Below are positions 17,823 through 26,551 of a stretch of DNA of 64,000 bases, piece by piece. This DNA comes from Cnuella takakiae (GTDB lineage Bacteria > Bacteroidota > Bacteroidia > Chitinophagales > Chitinophagaceae). Positions within the stretch are counted from its first letter, which is position 1. Every line of letters begins with the position of its first letter. The DNA is taken from positions 2,104,571 through 2,168,570 of the forward strand of contig NZ_MTFE01000010.1 in assembly GCF_001953305.1 (NCBI RefSeq), in the 5' to 3' direction. The notes beneath the pieces were generated by a model, which was not told the DNA's origin, did no database searches, and saw only the letters and a program-made list of their open reading frames with translations. The position numbers and the translations under genes were made by a program.

Positions 17823-19292
17823 GTGGTGAACCCTATCAGCCAACAGTTGGCAGCACTTTCCGCTTCTATCCTTGCCAATAGCAAGCCGGAACTTGCCAGC
17901 TTGCCCAAGAGCGCTGTTGTACAAATAAATGCGCCCGGATTAGGCGGCTCTTTTCTTCCTTTCAGCGCGGGCGGTTTGGGTCATTATCCATTTTATTACG
18001 AAAATCCAAACGACCTCAGTTTTGAAACCAATACTTATAACTGGATCAATTCCAACCTGAAGAACAACCTGCCGCCAATAAGGCAGGATGATGGGTATTT
18101 TACCAACTATTTTCTGCAAGTATTTAGTTGTTTGACTTATTACCTGAGCAGCGCCGACAGGCAAACCTTGCAAAATGCTAGCGCTGCAGCTTTTAATGAG
18201 CAGATGGAATTACTGCAGGAATGGGAAACTGTATTTGGCAGTATTCCTGCAGGTGGCGGACAACAGCCCATTGATACTGTGTTGGCAGTTATTTGCGGTA
18301 CCTGGGCCAAGCCGGCTATACAACCTGCAGCCTTACACAAGGCTGCCAACCTGCAGGCACTGCTCAACCAAATGCCTGAAAAAGCCGCATCCATTTTGCA
18401 GCCGCTCCAAAACTTTCTTACCGCCATTGATCCTGTTATTCCTTTAATCAACACAACTACCCGAAATTCCGGGTTAATCAAAAAAGTATTGGCTGCATTA
18501 AAAAGACCTTCCTTAGAAAATGGCGCAGTGCTGGCATCTGATCAAAAGTTGTATCCTGCTTACCGGGTTATGCCTGCGCTGCCTGCCCAGGTAGCAGCAT
18601 TAAATAGCGATGCCCAGTCAATTGAGCTTGATTTTTTGGTAAGCAGTATGGACAATGGTCAGGTACAGGTAAGTATGCAGGGCGCCAACCCTTTTCCAAT
18701 GGAGCTGCAGGAGTTGTTTGTTATTTGGAAAGAAGGGGTTGGAAACCTCTTTACCCAAATACTTTCTTTAGCGGGGGGCAGCCTGAAGGTTGAAGCGTCG
18801 TTTTCCGGGTTGTCGCAGGTAAATATAGAACCGGTAGTTTTCGATCCCGTTACGGGTAGCAACTGGTATTGGATTGATCCGATAGTGGAAGCAATCAACA
18901 ATACGGGAACCAATAAAACAGGCTTCCAGTTTGCTCCTGCTCCGGATGTGGATTTCACCGAAAAAGGCCCTTTTGGATATATATCGGCGCTGGCTATTTC
19001 CCGTGTTCCTACATTTCGGTTGTTTGCTCCGAATTCAGACTTGCAACCAGTTATATTAAACCCTTCGTTGAGCGGAGATGTATCGCTTTCTTTTTTGAAT
19101 GCCATGGGTGGAGAAAGTGCAAACCCTTATTTGCTTAAAAGTTATACCTGTCCCGTGGCAAATAGTAGCAGTACAAGCCCCATGTACGGTGGTATTGAAC
19201 TTGTTCCTTTGCAAAATGATACGCTGATGGGACCTGGGAGTGTAGCGTGGGTACATGGGGTGCAAACAAGTTTCCCAGCATCGGGTAACTGA
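17823..19292 (+). CDS. Protein of unknown family, paralog B of a tandem pair
   Basis: 489 aa from a GTG start (17823, or the adjacent GTG 17826); no in-frame ATG gives a better N-terminus. Shares with paralog A the order: short Ala/Leu-rich N-terminus, YPFYYENPNDLSFETNTYNW (about residues 54-73), a helical segment with EQMELLQEWETVFGSIPAGG, KLYPAYRV, FSGLSQVNIEPVVF (about 326), GFQFAPAPDVDF, KGPFGYISALAIS and the ending GVQTSFPASGN. Soluble by appearance, without secretion signal. The sequence has diverged strongly from A outside these motifs, which points to an old duplication rather than a recent one. Function unknown. Confidence 0.83.
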   Translation: MVNPISQQLAALSASILANSKPELASLPKSAVVQINAPGLGGSFLPFSAGGLGHYPFYYENPNDLSFETNTYNWINSNLKNNLPPIRQDDGYFTNYFLQVFSCLTYYLSSADRQTLQNASAAAFNEQMELLQEWETVFGSIPAGGGQQPIDTVLAVICGTWAKPAIQPAALHKAANLQALLNQMPEKAASILQPLQNFLTAIDPVIPLINTTTRNSGLIKKVLAALKRPSLENGAVLASDQKLYPAYRVMPALPAQVAALNSDAQSIELDFLVSSMDNGQVQVSMQGANPFPMELQELFVIWKEGVGNLFTQILSLAGGSLKVEASFSGLSQVNIEPVVFDPVTGSNWYWIDPIVEAINNTGTNKTGFQFAPAPDVDFTEKGPFGYISALAISRVPTFRLFAPNSDLQPVILNPSLSGDVSLSFLNAMGGESANPYLLKSYTCPVANSSSTSPMYGGIELVPLQNDTLMGPGSVAWVHGVQTSFPASGN

Positions 19293-19307
19293 AACCCAAG
19301 CAATCTA

Positions 19308-19346
19308 AACATTAAAGCCCCAGCAACTTGCAGGGGCTTTAATGTT
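19308..19346. terminator. Bidirectional terminator-like hairpin
   Basis: Stem AACATTAAAGCCCC/GGGGCTTTAATGTT with an 11-base loop. It lies just after paralog B (+) and downstream of the alpha-oxoamine synthase (-), so it could serve both. Confidence 0.8.
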
Positions 19347-19441
19347 ATTCTTCAATCTCTACTAAAGTGAAATGATTTGTTACCATTTCAAATTAGGTCT
19401 TGGCCATGCTTGCCTTGCAGCTTTTTCTCTCTGGTACAAGT

Positions 19442-20701
19442 TTATCGTGCATCCGCCATATCCGGGATGGCTTCTACCTTGTAGGCACCGGCATCCAGCT
19501 TGGCTTTTGTTTCGCTGAAAGCATTGAGGGTAGCCTCAATGTCGGCATCCGTATGGGTAGCTGTAGGAATAAGGCGGTAAATGATGTGTCCTTTAGGAAT
19601 TACGGGGTACACAACAATGGAGGCAAAGATGCCATAGTTCTCGCGGAGGTCCATGGCCATGGCCGTGGCTTCTTCCACGCCACCCTTCATGTATACGGGG
19701 GTAACCATGGTGTCGGTCTTACCAATGTCGAAACCACGCGCTTTCAAACCGGCCTGCAGCTTGAGTGCATTATCCCACAGCTTTTGACGCAGTTCGGGCA
19801 TGGAGCGCAGCATTTCCAGACGCTTGAGGTTGCCGATAACGATGGGCATGGGCAGGCTCTTTGCAAAAATCTGGCTGCGGATATTATAACGCACATAATC
19901 GATGATGGCACGGTCGCCGGCAACAAAAGCGCCGATGGAGGCCATCGATTTGGCGAACGTAGAGAAGTAAAGATCGATCTGGTCCTGTACCCCCTGGGCT
20001 TCACCTGCACCGGCGCCGGTAGCACCGAGGGTTCCAAAACCATGGGCATCGTCCACCAACAGGCGGAACTGGTATTTTTCTTTTAAGGCGCAAATTTCTT
20101 TCAGCTTGCCCTGGTCGCCGGCCATGCCAAACACGCCTTCGGTGATCACCAGGATACCGCCGGTTTTTTGTTTTTCAACCAGTGCGGTGGCGCGCTGCAT
20201 TTGCTTTTCGAAATCTTCGAGGTCGTTGTGCTTGAATACAAAACGGTGGCCGGCATGCATGCGCAGACCGTCGATGATGCAGGCGTGGCTTTCGCTGTCG
20301 TAAACGGCCACATCGTGGCGGCTGAGGAGTACGTCAACAATGGACACCATACCCTGGTAGCCGAAGTTGAGCAGGGCGGCGTCTTCCTTTTGTACAAAGG
20401 CTGCCAGTTCGCGTTCCAGCTGTTCGTGGTTGTTGGAGTTGCCACTCATCATGCGGGCACCCATGGGGTAAGCAAGGCCAAAGTTCTGCGCTCCCTCGGT
20501 ATCTGCCTTACGTACTTCGGGGTGGTTGGCGAGGCCCAGGTAGTTGTTCAGGCTCCATACCACTACATCCTTTCCCCGGAACTTCATCCGGCTGCTGATT
20601 TCGCCTTCCAGTTTGGGGAATGCAAAATAACCATGGGCACGCTCACGGTGCTGACCGAGCGGTCCGTAATTCTTCACCAGTCTTTCGAAGATATCTGCCA
20701 T
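19442..20701 (-). CDS. PLP-dependent alpha-oxoamine synthase (serine palmitoyltransferase / cysteate acyltransferase type)
   Basis: 419 aa. Fold type I PLP enzyme condensing an amino acid with an acyl-CoA or acyl-ACP. Visible motifs: NNYLGLANHPEVRKA near the N-terminus, GARMMSGNSNNHEQLE, cofactor Asp/His in LLVDDAHGFGTLGATG and the PLP lysine in STFAKSMASIGAF. The GARMMSG variant is unlike glycine C-acetyltransferase or BioF and is typical of the Bacteroidota branch thought to make sphingoid or sulfonolipid bases; which of the two is inference. A TATTTTTG element (20790-20797, minus strand) gives a leader of about 86 bases. No lipid partner gene is adjacent. Confidence 0.82.
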   Translation of the reverse strand: MADIFERLVKNYGPLGQHRERAHGYFAFPKLEGEISSRMKFRGKDVVVWSLNNYLGLANHPEVRKADTEGAQNFGLAYPMGARMMSGNSNNHEQLERELAAFVQKEDAALLNFGYQGMVSIVDVLLSRHDVAVYDSESHACIIDGLRMHAGHRFVFKHNDLEDFEKQMQRATALVEKQKTGGILVITEGVFGMAGDQGKLKEICALKEKYQFRLLVDDAHGFGTLGATGAGAGEAQGVQDQIDLYFSTFAKSMASIGAFVAGDRAIIDYVRYNIRSQIFAKSLPMPIVIGNLKRLEMLRSMPELRQKLWDNALKLQAGLKARGFDIGKTDTMVTPVYMKGGVEEATAMAMDLRENYGIFASIVVYPVIPKGHIIYRLIPTATHTDADIEATLNAFSETKAKLDAGAYKVEAIPDMADAR

Positions 20702-21086
20702 AAAGGGTTATGTTTTGTTTTATCCGGATCAGAAACCGACGACAGACCATTGAAGAGGGACGGCCGAATGCAGTTCCGGAAAATTGGCGCAAAAATAGGC
20801 TTTTCAGGGCAAAGGGTAGCGGGGCAGTATGTTTTAACAAGCAGGTTTCCTTACCGGAAAAAAAGCAAAGCAAGAAAAGTTAGAAAGGATTTGTGTGAAT
20901 ATTGTCATCATGATGATCGTTCCTGGATCATAATCGCTTTTTACTATGCTGCACGCAGTCAACCTGGCGATTTTGGCCTTTCCGCAAGACTTCCAGGTTA
21001 ATAATTCATAAAGTTTCCTTCCTCCGAATAACTATTCTCCATCCCATCGGGGCCTCCCCTTAATTTCGCGGCCTAAACTTTTGTAG
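20702..21086. promoter_or_regulatory. Divergent promoter region between the oxoamine synthase and pafA
   Basis: Minus-strand -7 element TATTTTTG at 20790-20797; plus-strand element AACTTTTG at 21076-21083, only three bases before the pafA ATG, so the pafA transcript may be leaderless. No gene is supported in the rest of the gap. Confidence 0.55.
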
Positions 21087-22736
21087 ATGAAACGTTTTTG
21101 CCGGCTGGTGGCTGCTTTGTTACTCGGTGCACCAGCTTTTGCCCAAACCGTACCTGCCAAACCCAAACTTGTTGTGGGCGTAGTGGTAGACCAGATGCGC
21201 TGGGATTATCTCTATCGCTACCAGGATCGCTACACTGCCAATGGCTTTAAGCGGATGCTGCGGGAGGGTACTACCTGCGAGAACACTTTTATTCCCTATA
21301 CTCCTACTTATACCGCACCGGGGCACGCCAGCGTTTATACAGGCTCGGTGCCTGCCCTGCACGGCATTGTAGGCAACAACTGGTACAATCGCGAACTGGG
21401 TCGTGGTGTGTATTGCACCGAGGATACCGTGGCGCAAACCGTTGGCAGTACCGGCCTTGCCGGAAAAATGTCGCCACGCAACATGTGGGCTTCCACCATT
21501 ACCGATGAAGTAAGGCTGGCTAATAATTTCAGGGGGAAAACCGTTGGTATTGCCTTAAAAGACCGGGGCGCCATCCTGCCAGCGGGGCATACGGCCAATG
21601 CGGCCTACTGGTACGAGAACGGCAATTTTATTTCCAGCAACTATTATATGCAGGAGCTGCCCGGATGGGTACAGCGTTTCAACGATCGCAAACTGGTGGA
21701 CCAGTACATGTCGCAGCCCTGGAAAACTTTGTATCCCATCGAAACCTATGTGCAAAGCACGGCCGACGACAAACCTTACGAAGGCAGGGTAGCGGGCAGT
21801 ACCACCTTCCTGCACCGGGTGGATACGCTTAAGGGAGGCCGTTATGAAGCATTTCGCACCACGCCTTATGGCAATACCTACACGGTAGAAATGGCCAAGG
21901 CCGCTATTGAAGGCGAAGCACTGGGTGCAGATGCAATTACTGATTTTCTGACGGTGAGTTTTTCTTCTCCCGATTACATTGGCCATGCATTTGGCCCCAA
22001 CAGCATTGAAGCAGAAGATGGTTTCCTGCGCCTCGACCAGGACCTTGCAGGCTTTCTCCAGTACCTCGATACCAAGGTAGGTAAAGGGCAGTACCTGCTC
22101 TTTCTAACCGCCGATCATGGTGCTGCCCATGTGCCCGGCTTTGCCGAAGAACACCACCTGCCTGCGGGTGTACGCAGCGCCGCTGGGCAGCGTGCCGTGT
22201 GGGACAAAACCCTTGAGCAGGCTTTTGGCGTGAAAGGCCTGGTGCTCACCCTTGCCAACGACCAGGTGTTTTTGAATAATACCTTGCTGCAACAAAACAA
22301 ACTGGATCGGCAGCAGGTAAAACAGGTGCTGATGCAGGCCATCCTGCAGGACCCCGCAATAGCCCGCGTTATTGACCTGGGAAATATTACCGGCAGTGCC
22401 CTGCCCAGCAAAGTGGAAATGATGGTAACCAACGGCTATAACCAGCGCCTGAGCGGCGATGTGCAGTACCTCTTCAAACCCCAATGGTTTGATGGTGGCA
22501 AAACCGGTACTACCCACGGCCTGTGGAATCCCTACGATAGCCATATTCCGTTGTTGTTTTTCGGCTGGCATATCAAGCCCGGTAAAGTAAACCGCGAAAC
22601 CTATATGACCGATATCGCACCCACGGTAGCTGCACTGTTGCAGGTGCAAATGCCCAATGCAGCAGTGGGACAGGTGATTGAGGAGGTGATACCCCCTGTC
22701 CCCCCGAAGGGGGAACTTAGGCCTAACAGGCCTTAG
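21087..22736 (+). CDS. pafA: PafA-type alkaline phosphatase
   Basis: 549 aa, alkaline phosphatase superfamily, phosphate-irrepressible PafA branch known from Elizabethkingia: a calcium-stimulated periplasmic phosphomonoesterase. Signal peptide at residues 1-19 (ending APAFA). First metal site Asp in VVVDQMRWDYLYRY; the nucleophile Thr is in YTAPGHASVYTG (Thr rather than Ser is the PafA mark) followed by GIVGNNWYNR. Metal ligands follow in SSPDYIGHAFGP and LTADHGAAHVPG and in the His of GTTHGLWNPYD. The last residues (PPVPPKGELRPNRP) are read from a repeat element, not conserved protein. Convergent with the next gene. Confidence 0.92.
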   Translation: MKRFCRLVAALLLGAPAFAQTVPAKPKLVVGVVVDQMRWDYLYRYQDRYTANGFKRMLREGTTCENTFIPYTPTYTAPGHASVYTGSVPALHGIVGNNWYNRELGRGVYCTEDTVAQTVGSTGLAGKMSPRNMWASTITDEVRLANNFRGKTVGIALKDRGAILPAGHTANAAYWYENGNFISSNYYMQELPGWVQRFNDRKLVDQYMSQPWKTLYPIETYVQSTADDKPYEGRVAGSTTFLHRVDTLKGGRYEAFRTTPYGNTYTVEMAKAAIEGEALGADAITDFLTVSFSSPDYIGHAFGPNSIEAEDGFLRLDQDLAGFLQYLDTKVGKGQYLLFLTADHGAAHVPGFAEEHHLPAGVRSAAGQRAVWDKTLEQAFGVKGLVLTLANDQVFLNNTLLQQNKLDRQQVKQVLMQAILQDPAIARVIDLGNITGSALPSKVEMMVTNGYNQRLSGDVQYLFKPQWFDGGKTGTTHGLWNPYDSHIPLLFFGWHIKPGKVNRETYMTDIAPTVAALLQVQMPNAAVGQVIEEVIPPVPPKGELRPNRP

Positions 22737-22739
22737 CAT

Positions 22740-22775
22740 AACAAAGCCACTCTATTGCAGGGTGGCTTTGTTGTT
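22740..22775 (+). terminator. Terminator of pafA
   Basis: Stem AACAAAGCCAC/GTGGCTTTGTT (22740-22750 with 22762-22772), 11-base loop, then a T-rich end, a few bases after the stop. Confidence 0.8.
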
Positions 22776-22829
22776 TGTTAAACATATTTCTTGCGTAGGT
22801 AGTCGCTGTTTACAATTGCAAGTTTTGAT

Positions 22830-22899
22830 AGGAACACGGATTTGACGGATGAAAAGGATATCCGTTTTGATCCGTTCCATCTGTCAAATCCGTGTTCCT
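22830..22899. repeat. Long imperfect hairpin with 'cacggatttgac' arms
   Basis: AGGAACACGGATTTGAC (22830-22846) and its exact complement (22883-22899) enclose a partly paired core with GGATATCCG. It resembles the 'cacagatgacacggat' repeats at 32205-32230 and 32403-32431. Confidence 0.8.
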
Positions 22900-22952
22900 A
22901 ATATTGAATTTTTGCTTTAAAAACATGAAGTGATCAAAGCAGCCACACCAAC

Positions 22953-23744
22953 CTAAGTTCCCCCTTCAGGGGGACAGGGGGTGTGAATTTTCTCCGTCAA
23001 ATTCTTCCAATACCTTTTGGGCATATGCTGCACATGCAGTTTGGTATTTTTCCGGGCACCAATGTTTACGCTTTTAAAATACTGTTGCCAAAGTGCCTGG
23101 TACATGGGCTCGGTAGGTTCGTAGGCTTGCGTAATGTCGCGGCCCTGACCGGTTGTTTCGTCAAACTGGATGGCTACCTGGCGCACCTCCTGCAAGTCGT
23201 AATAGATGCCGTATTTGCGGCGGGCATCATAAATCATCCAGCGCTGGTCGGCATATCGGGTGCGGAAATGATCGGAGATCAGCGGCAGTACATTGTAGTC
23301 GGGTTCAATCAGAGCATAAAACAAATCGTCGGCGGTTTTTTGAAACCGCACAAAAGCTTCCATCCGGTGCTTTTCCCGGTACACTTTCCTGGCGGTTTGG
23401 CCCAGGTAAATAACAGCCGGGTGGCTAAAGTCGTCTTCCATGGCGCCACCTGATGCAAAAGCATAGCGGATATAAGCCAGCAGGTGGCCTTCCATATCTT
23501 CCAGCCCGGAAAGAAAGGTGCGGTAAATGGCATCGCAGGCTGCCTTTGGAAGCACCCGTTCCAGTCCTTTCCAAACCCTGTCGCTGTGGGCACTTTCCAT
23601 ACGGGCATGGTGCACCGCACCAAAGAGGTGACCGGTGAAGCGGCTTTCGGGGCATATGCTGGCATCGTTGTACTTGTATTCGTACACATCAAACACAGCG
23701 CAGAGAAAGCCTTCCCAGGAACCGTCGTAGAGTACTGCTTGCAT
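22953..23744 (-). CDS. TIGR03915/DUF4130-type probable DNA metabolism protein
   Basis: 263 aa, matching in sequence and context the family linked to radical-SAM and uracil-DNA-glycosylase-like proteins. N-terminus QAVLYDGSWEGFLCAVFDVYE; ends with ISDHFRTRYADQRWMIYD and MPKRYWKNLTEK, the conserved C-terminal motifs of the family. The 10 residues after that (HTPCPPEGGT) come from a repeat element. It lies 111 bases downstream of the radical SAM gene on the same strand, the usual pairing. The reaction is not known; a role in DNA repair is inferred from family associations. Confidence 0.82.
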   Translation of the reverse strand: MQAVLYDGSWEGFLCAVFDVYEYKYNDASICPESRFTGHLFGAVHHARMESAHSDRVWKGLERVLPKAACDAIYRTFLSGLEDMEGHLLAYIRYAFASGGAMEDDFSHPAVIYLGQTARKVYREKHRMEAFVRFQKTADDLFYALIEPDYNVLPLISDHFRTRYADQRWMIYDARRKYGIYYDLQEVRQVAIQFDETTGQGRDITQAYEPTEPMYQALWQQYFKSVNIGARKNTKLHVQHMPKRYWKNLTEKIHTPCPPEGGT

Positions 23745-23749
23745 GAGGG

Positions 23750-23855
23750 GAGTTCAGGAGTTTCAGGGGTTTCAGAAGTTCAATGGGTTTAATGGGTTCA
23801 ATAAGTTGGAAGGCTGTTGTAACCTATCAAACCCATTGAACCTATTGAACCATCC
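23750..23855. repeat. Inverted pair of 'ttcaatgggtttaatgggttc' repeat
   Basis: CAATGGGTTTAATGGGTTCAA (about 23780-23800) faces its approximate complement CAAACCCATTGAACC... (about 23828-23850), with the preceding GTTTCAGGGGTTTCAG units. It sits between the DUF4130-type gene and the radical SAM gene. Confidence 0.75.
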
Positions 23856-25112
23856 TCAGAACAACGCCAACTGTGGCGTATAGTTCGGTGTGTATTTGCT
23901 GTGGCCGTGTTGCAGGATGGCGTTCTTGATCTGCTGCGGGCTATAGTCCTTACGCTGGAAATCGTCCACCTTAAGGTTGATGAACCACTTGGCGCGGTTG
24001 GTTGCAATGTTGAACTTCTTGAGGTGGTCCCAGGTGATCTTGCCATAGCGGCGCGCCTGCCAGATCTTCTGGGCTGATTGTACGCCTACACCCGGTATGC
24101 GTTTGAGCAATTCCAGGTCGGCGGTGTTTACATCCACAGGAAACTTATCGAGGTTGCGCAATGCCCAGCCCAGTTTAGGATCTACCTGCATATCCAGAAA
24201 AGGGTCTTCAGGAGTAATGATCTCGTCCACATGAAAACCATAGCTCCGCATCAGCCAGTCGGCCTGGTACAATCGGTTTTCGCGGATCATGGGCACGGGT
24301 GTGCCAATGGCCGGCAGGCGGTTGTCGTTTGAAATGGGCACATATCCCGAGTAGTACACCCTTTTCAGGTTCATGTTTTTGTAAAACGCATCCGATAATT
24401 TCAGGATTTGAAAATCACTTTCCGGCGTGGCGCCAATAACCAACTGGGTGCTTTGTCCGGCCGGGGCAAACAGGGGCGCTTTCTTTAGTACCTGCCGTTC
24501 TTCCTTGTTGGCAACGATCTCGTTTTTCAGGTAGACCATGGGCTTGATCATGTCTTCCTGCTTTTTGTCGGGGGCCAGCAGTTTAAGACCTTCCACGCTG
24601 GGCATTTCCAGATTTACACTCAGGCGGTCGGCGTACAGGCCGGCTTCGTGTATCAGCTCGTCGGAGGCGCCGGGAATGGCTTTAAGGTGGATATACCCGT
24701 TGAAGCGTTCTTCGGTACGCAGCTTTTTGGCAATACGCACCAGCCGCTCCATGGTGGTGTCGGGATCGGAGAAAATACCCGAAGAAAGAAACAGGCCTTC
24801 GATATAGTTGCGGCGGTAAAAGTTGATGGTAAGGTCCACTACTTCCTGCACCGTGAACGCGGCCCGTTTTACATCGTTGCTTTTGCGGCTTACGCAATAG
24901 GCGCAATCAAAAATGCAATGGTTGGTGAGTAAAATTTTAAGCAGCGATACGCAACGGCCGTCTTCGGTGTAGGCATGGCAAATACCCATGCCTTCGGCAT
25001 TGCCTAAACCGCCATTGTCATTCTTCCGTTTGCTGCCGCTCGAGGAACAGGAAACATCATATTTGGCCGCATCGGCCAAGATGGAAAGCTTTTCCAGAAT
25101 ACGTTGATTCAT
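23856..25112 (-). CDS. Putative DNA modification/repair radical SAM protein (TIGR03916 type)
   Basis: 418 aa. Radical SAM cluster motif C66-x3-C70-x2-C73 (CIFDCAYC), preceded by conserved-looking cysteines 22, 45 and 54. The core barrel ends near residue 310, and a helix-hairpin-helix DNA-binding motif follows (VNTADLELLKRIPGVGVQSA, about 325-345). This combination defines the family found beside TIGR03915 proteins, often with a UDG-like glycosylase. The glycosylase gene is not in the window. A TAAATTTG promoter element (25129-25136, minus strand) gives a leader of only about 13 bases. DNA repair is the family-level inference. Confidence 0.88.
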   Translation of the reverse strand: MNQRILEKLSILADAAKYDVSCSSSGSKRKNDNGGLGNAEGMGICHAYTEDGRCVSLLKILLTNHCIFDCAYCVSRKSNDVKRAAFTVQEVVDLTINFYRRNYIEGLFLSSGIFSDPDTTMERLVRIAKKLRTEERFNGYIHLKAIPGASDELIHEAGLYADRLSVNLEMPSVEGLKLLAPDKKQEDMIKPMVYLKNEIVANKEERQVLKKAPLFAPAGQSTQLVIGATPESDFQILKLSDAFYKNMNLKRVYYSGYVPISNDNRLPAIGTPVPMIRENRLYQADWLMRSYGFHVDEIITPEDPFLDMQVDPKLGWALRNLDKFPVDVNTADLELLKRIPGVGVQSAQKIWQARRYGKITWDHLKKFNIATNRAKWFINLKVDDFQRKDYSPQQIKNAILQHGHSKYTPNYTPQLALF

Positions 25113-25297
25113 GCGTTTTGTTGAGGCACAAATTTACTAATAAATGTAGCAAGGAGGTGTTAAGGGAAAAAGATAAGTACGCTGAATTTCAATAAATTGT
25201 GTTGAAGATAATTGGCAAATAATCCCTTTTATTTGAACAGGTTTACCCTCGTTTTTATGGAGGGCTGGATTGCCTTTAGGCCGTGTGCTTTTTTTAT

Positions 25298-26029
25298 TCA
25301 GTTGGTTTTAAACCCAACCAGTTCCTGCAGGTACTGCGCATTTTGTATGGCAGCACCCGAGGCGGTATTGTCAAAAAACACAAAGGCTTTCTGTGCACCC
25401 GAAACCCTGCCGGCCACTTTGCGGATATAGGGCTCAGTATAAGGTGAGTGGTACAGGTGCGGCACGCCATGCAGGCGGTAGTAGGCAGTGGTTTGTTGTT
25501 CGGGCAGGGTGTCGGGAAGGCCGGGGTAGGAGGTGCCCGATACTACGATGTTGTTCGCCTGCAGTTGTTCCCACACTTCGGGCTGCCACCAGCTTTCGTG
25601 GCGGAACTCCACCACATTGGTTACTTCCGGATTTAGGTGGCTGATGATATTAGCGAGGTTTTCTTCACTGAAAGCAAAGGAGGGCGGTGTTTGAAACAAT
25701 ACGGCACCCAGTTTTTCTGCCAAACCATACTGCAGCACTTTGTAAAAATCGGCTACCTCCGTATGTGCTTCCTTAAACTTTTTGTAGTGGGTAATGGTGC
25801 GTGGTGCTTTGGCTGCAAACCTAAATCCTTCCGGTGAGCGGCGGTGCCATCCCTGAAGGGTGGTCACCTGCGGAAAGCGATAAAAAGTAACATTCAGCTC
25901 CACGCAGTTGAAGTGCTGGCAATAATACTCAAACCATTTGCCTGTTGCCAATCCCTTCGGGTAGAACTTGTCTTTCCATTCTTTGTACGAAAACCCCGAA
26001 CACCCGATATGCCACTCTGTTTGCTGCAT
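25298..26029 (-). CDS. DUF72 (YecE-like) protein
   Basis: 243 aa, full-length TIM-barrel DUF72 protein. The N-terminus WHIGCSGFSYKEWKDKFYP is the family signature, followed by FEYYCQHFNCVELNVTFYRFP, then FAAKAPRTITHYKKF and VVEFRHESWW, all typical. It ends with FVFFDNTASGAAIQNAQYLQ. The biochemical role of the family is unknown. It is not part of an obvious operon; about 185 bases separate it from the radical SAM gene. Confidence 0.9.
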   Translation of the reverse strand: MQQTEWHIGCSGFSYKEWKDKFYPKGLATGKWFEYYCQHFNCVELNVTFYRFPQVTTLQGWHRRSPEGFRFAAKAPRTITHYKKFKEAHTEVADFYKVLQYGLAEKLGAVLFQTPPSFAFSEENLANIISHLNPEVTNVVEFRHESWWQPEVWEQLQANNIVVSGTSYPGLPDTLPEQQTTAYYRLHGVPHLYHSPYTEPYIRKVAGRVSGAQKAFVFFDNTASGAAIQNAQYLQELVGFKTN

Positions 26030-26098
26030 GTGGGCAGTTATGCAAAGCCTGTTCCGTTTGTGGTAAGAAGAGGGCCTGGACAGAATGCTGCGGTTGCA

Positions 26099-26512
26099 TT
26101 ACAGGTCTTCGGGCAGCCACAGATGCCTGATACATTTTGCCAACTCCACCAGCTTGTTGAAAGTATCGGGTTTGGTGATAAAGCAGTTGGCGCCCATATG
26201 GTAAGTGGCCTGGCGGTCGCGGTCCGAAGAAGAAGTGGTAAAGACAATGGTGGGTATGGACAGCAATTGTTCGCTGCTTTTTATTTCGCGCAATGCCTCG
26301 CGGCCATCTTTGCCGGGCATATTCAGGTCGATGAGAATCAGGGAAGGCAGGTTGCCCTCCATTGCGGTGGCTGCCAGGTATTGCATCAGGCGGTCGCCGT
26401 TTTCCATAAACACATGGTTAAGTCCATCACCACTGGCCTCAAAAGCATCCCTGATAATTTCCCGGTCATCGGCATCATCGTCAACAATAACTATGGTTTT
26501 ATTTAATTTCAT
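26099..26512 (-). CDS. Single-domain response regulator (CheY/Rcp1-like)
   Basis: 137 aa, receiver domain only. Acidic pocket D11-D12-D13, phospho-acceptor Asp62 in LILIDLNMPGKDG, switch Thr92/93, and Lys114 in FITKPDTF. No output domain. Starts 39 bases downstream of the stop of the six-PAS kinase on the same strand, so the two are presumably one operon and a cognate pair; the output must come through another protein. The length and the Rcp1-like spacing suit a phosphorelay or protein-protein output. Confidence 0.93.
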   Translation of the reverse strand: MKLNKTIVIVDDDADDREIIRDAFEASGDGLNHVFMENGDRLMQYLAATAMEGNLPSLILIDLNMPGKDGREALREIKSSEQLLSIPTIVFTTSSSDRDRQATYHMGANCFITKPDTFNKLVELAKCIRHLWLPEDL

Positions 26513-26551
26513 GAAGCTGCGTTTCGTTAACTCCTGTCTTTGTTCCAGGGC

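Larger units (their letters stand above)
22691..22985. repeat. Inverted pair of a C-rich repeat that forms two gene ends
   Basis: ACCCCCTGTCCCC onwards (22691-22722) and its reverse complement (22952-22983) agree at all but one or two of about 31 positions and are themselves partly palindromic (CCCCC...GGGGG). The left copy encodes the tail of PafA, the right copy encodes the tail of the convergent DUF4130-type gene. Related elements lie at 31076-31097 and 31206-31232. Confidence 0.85.
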
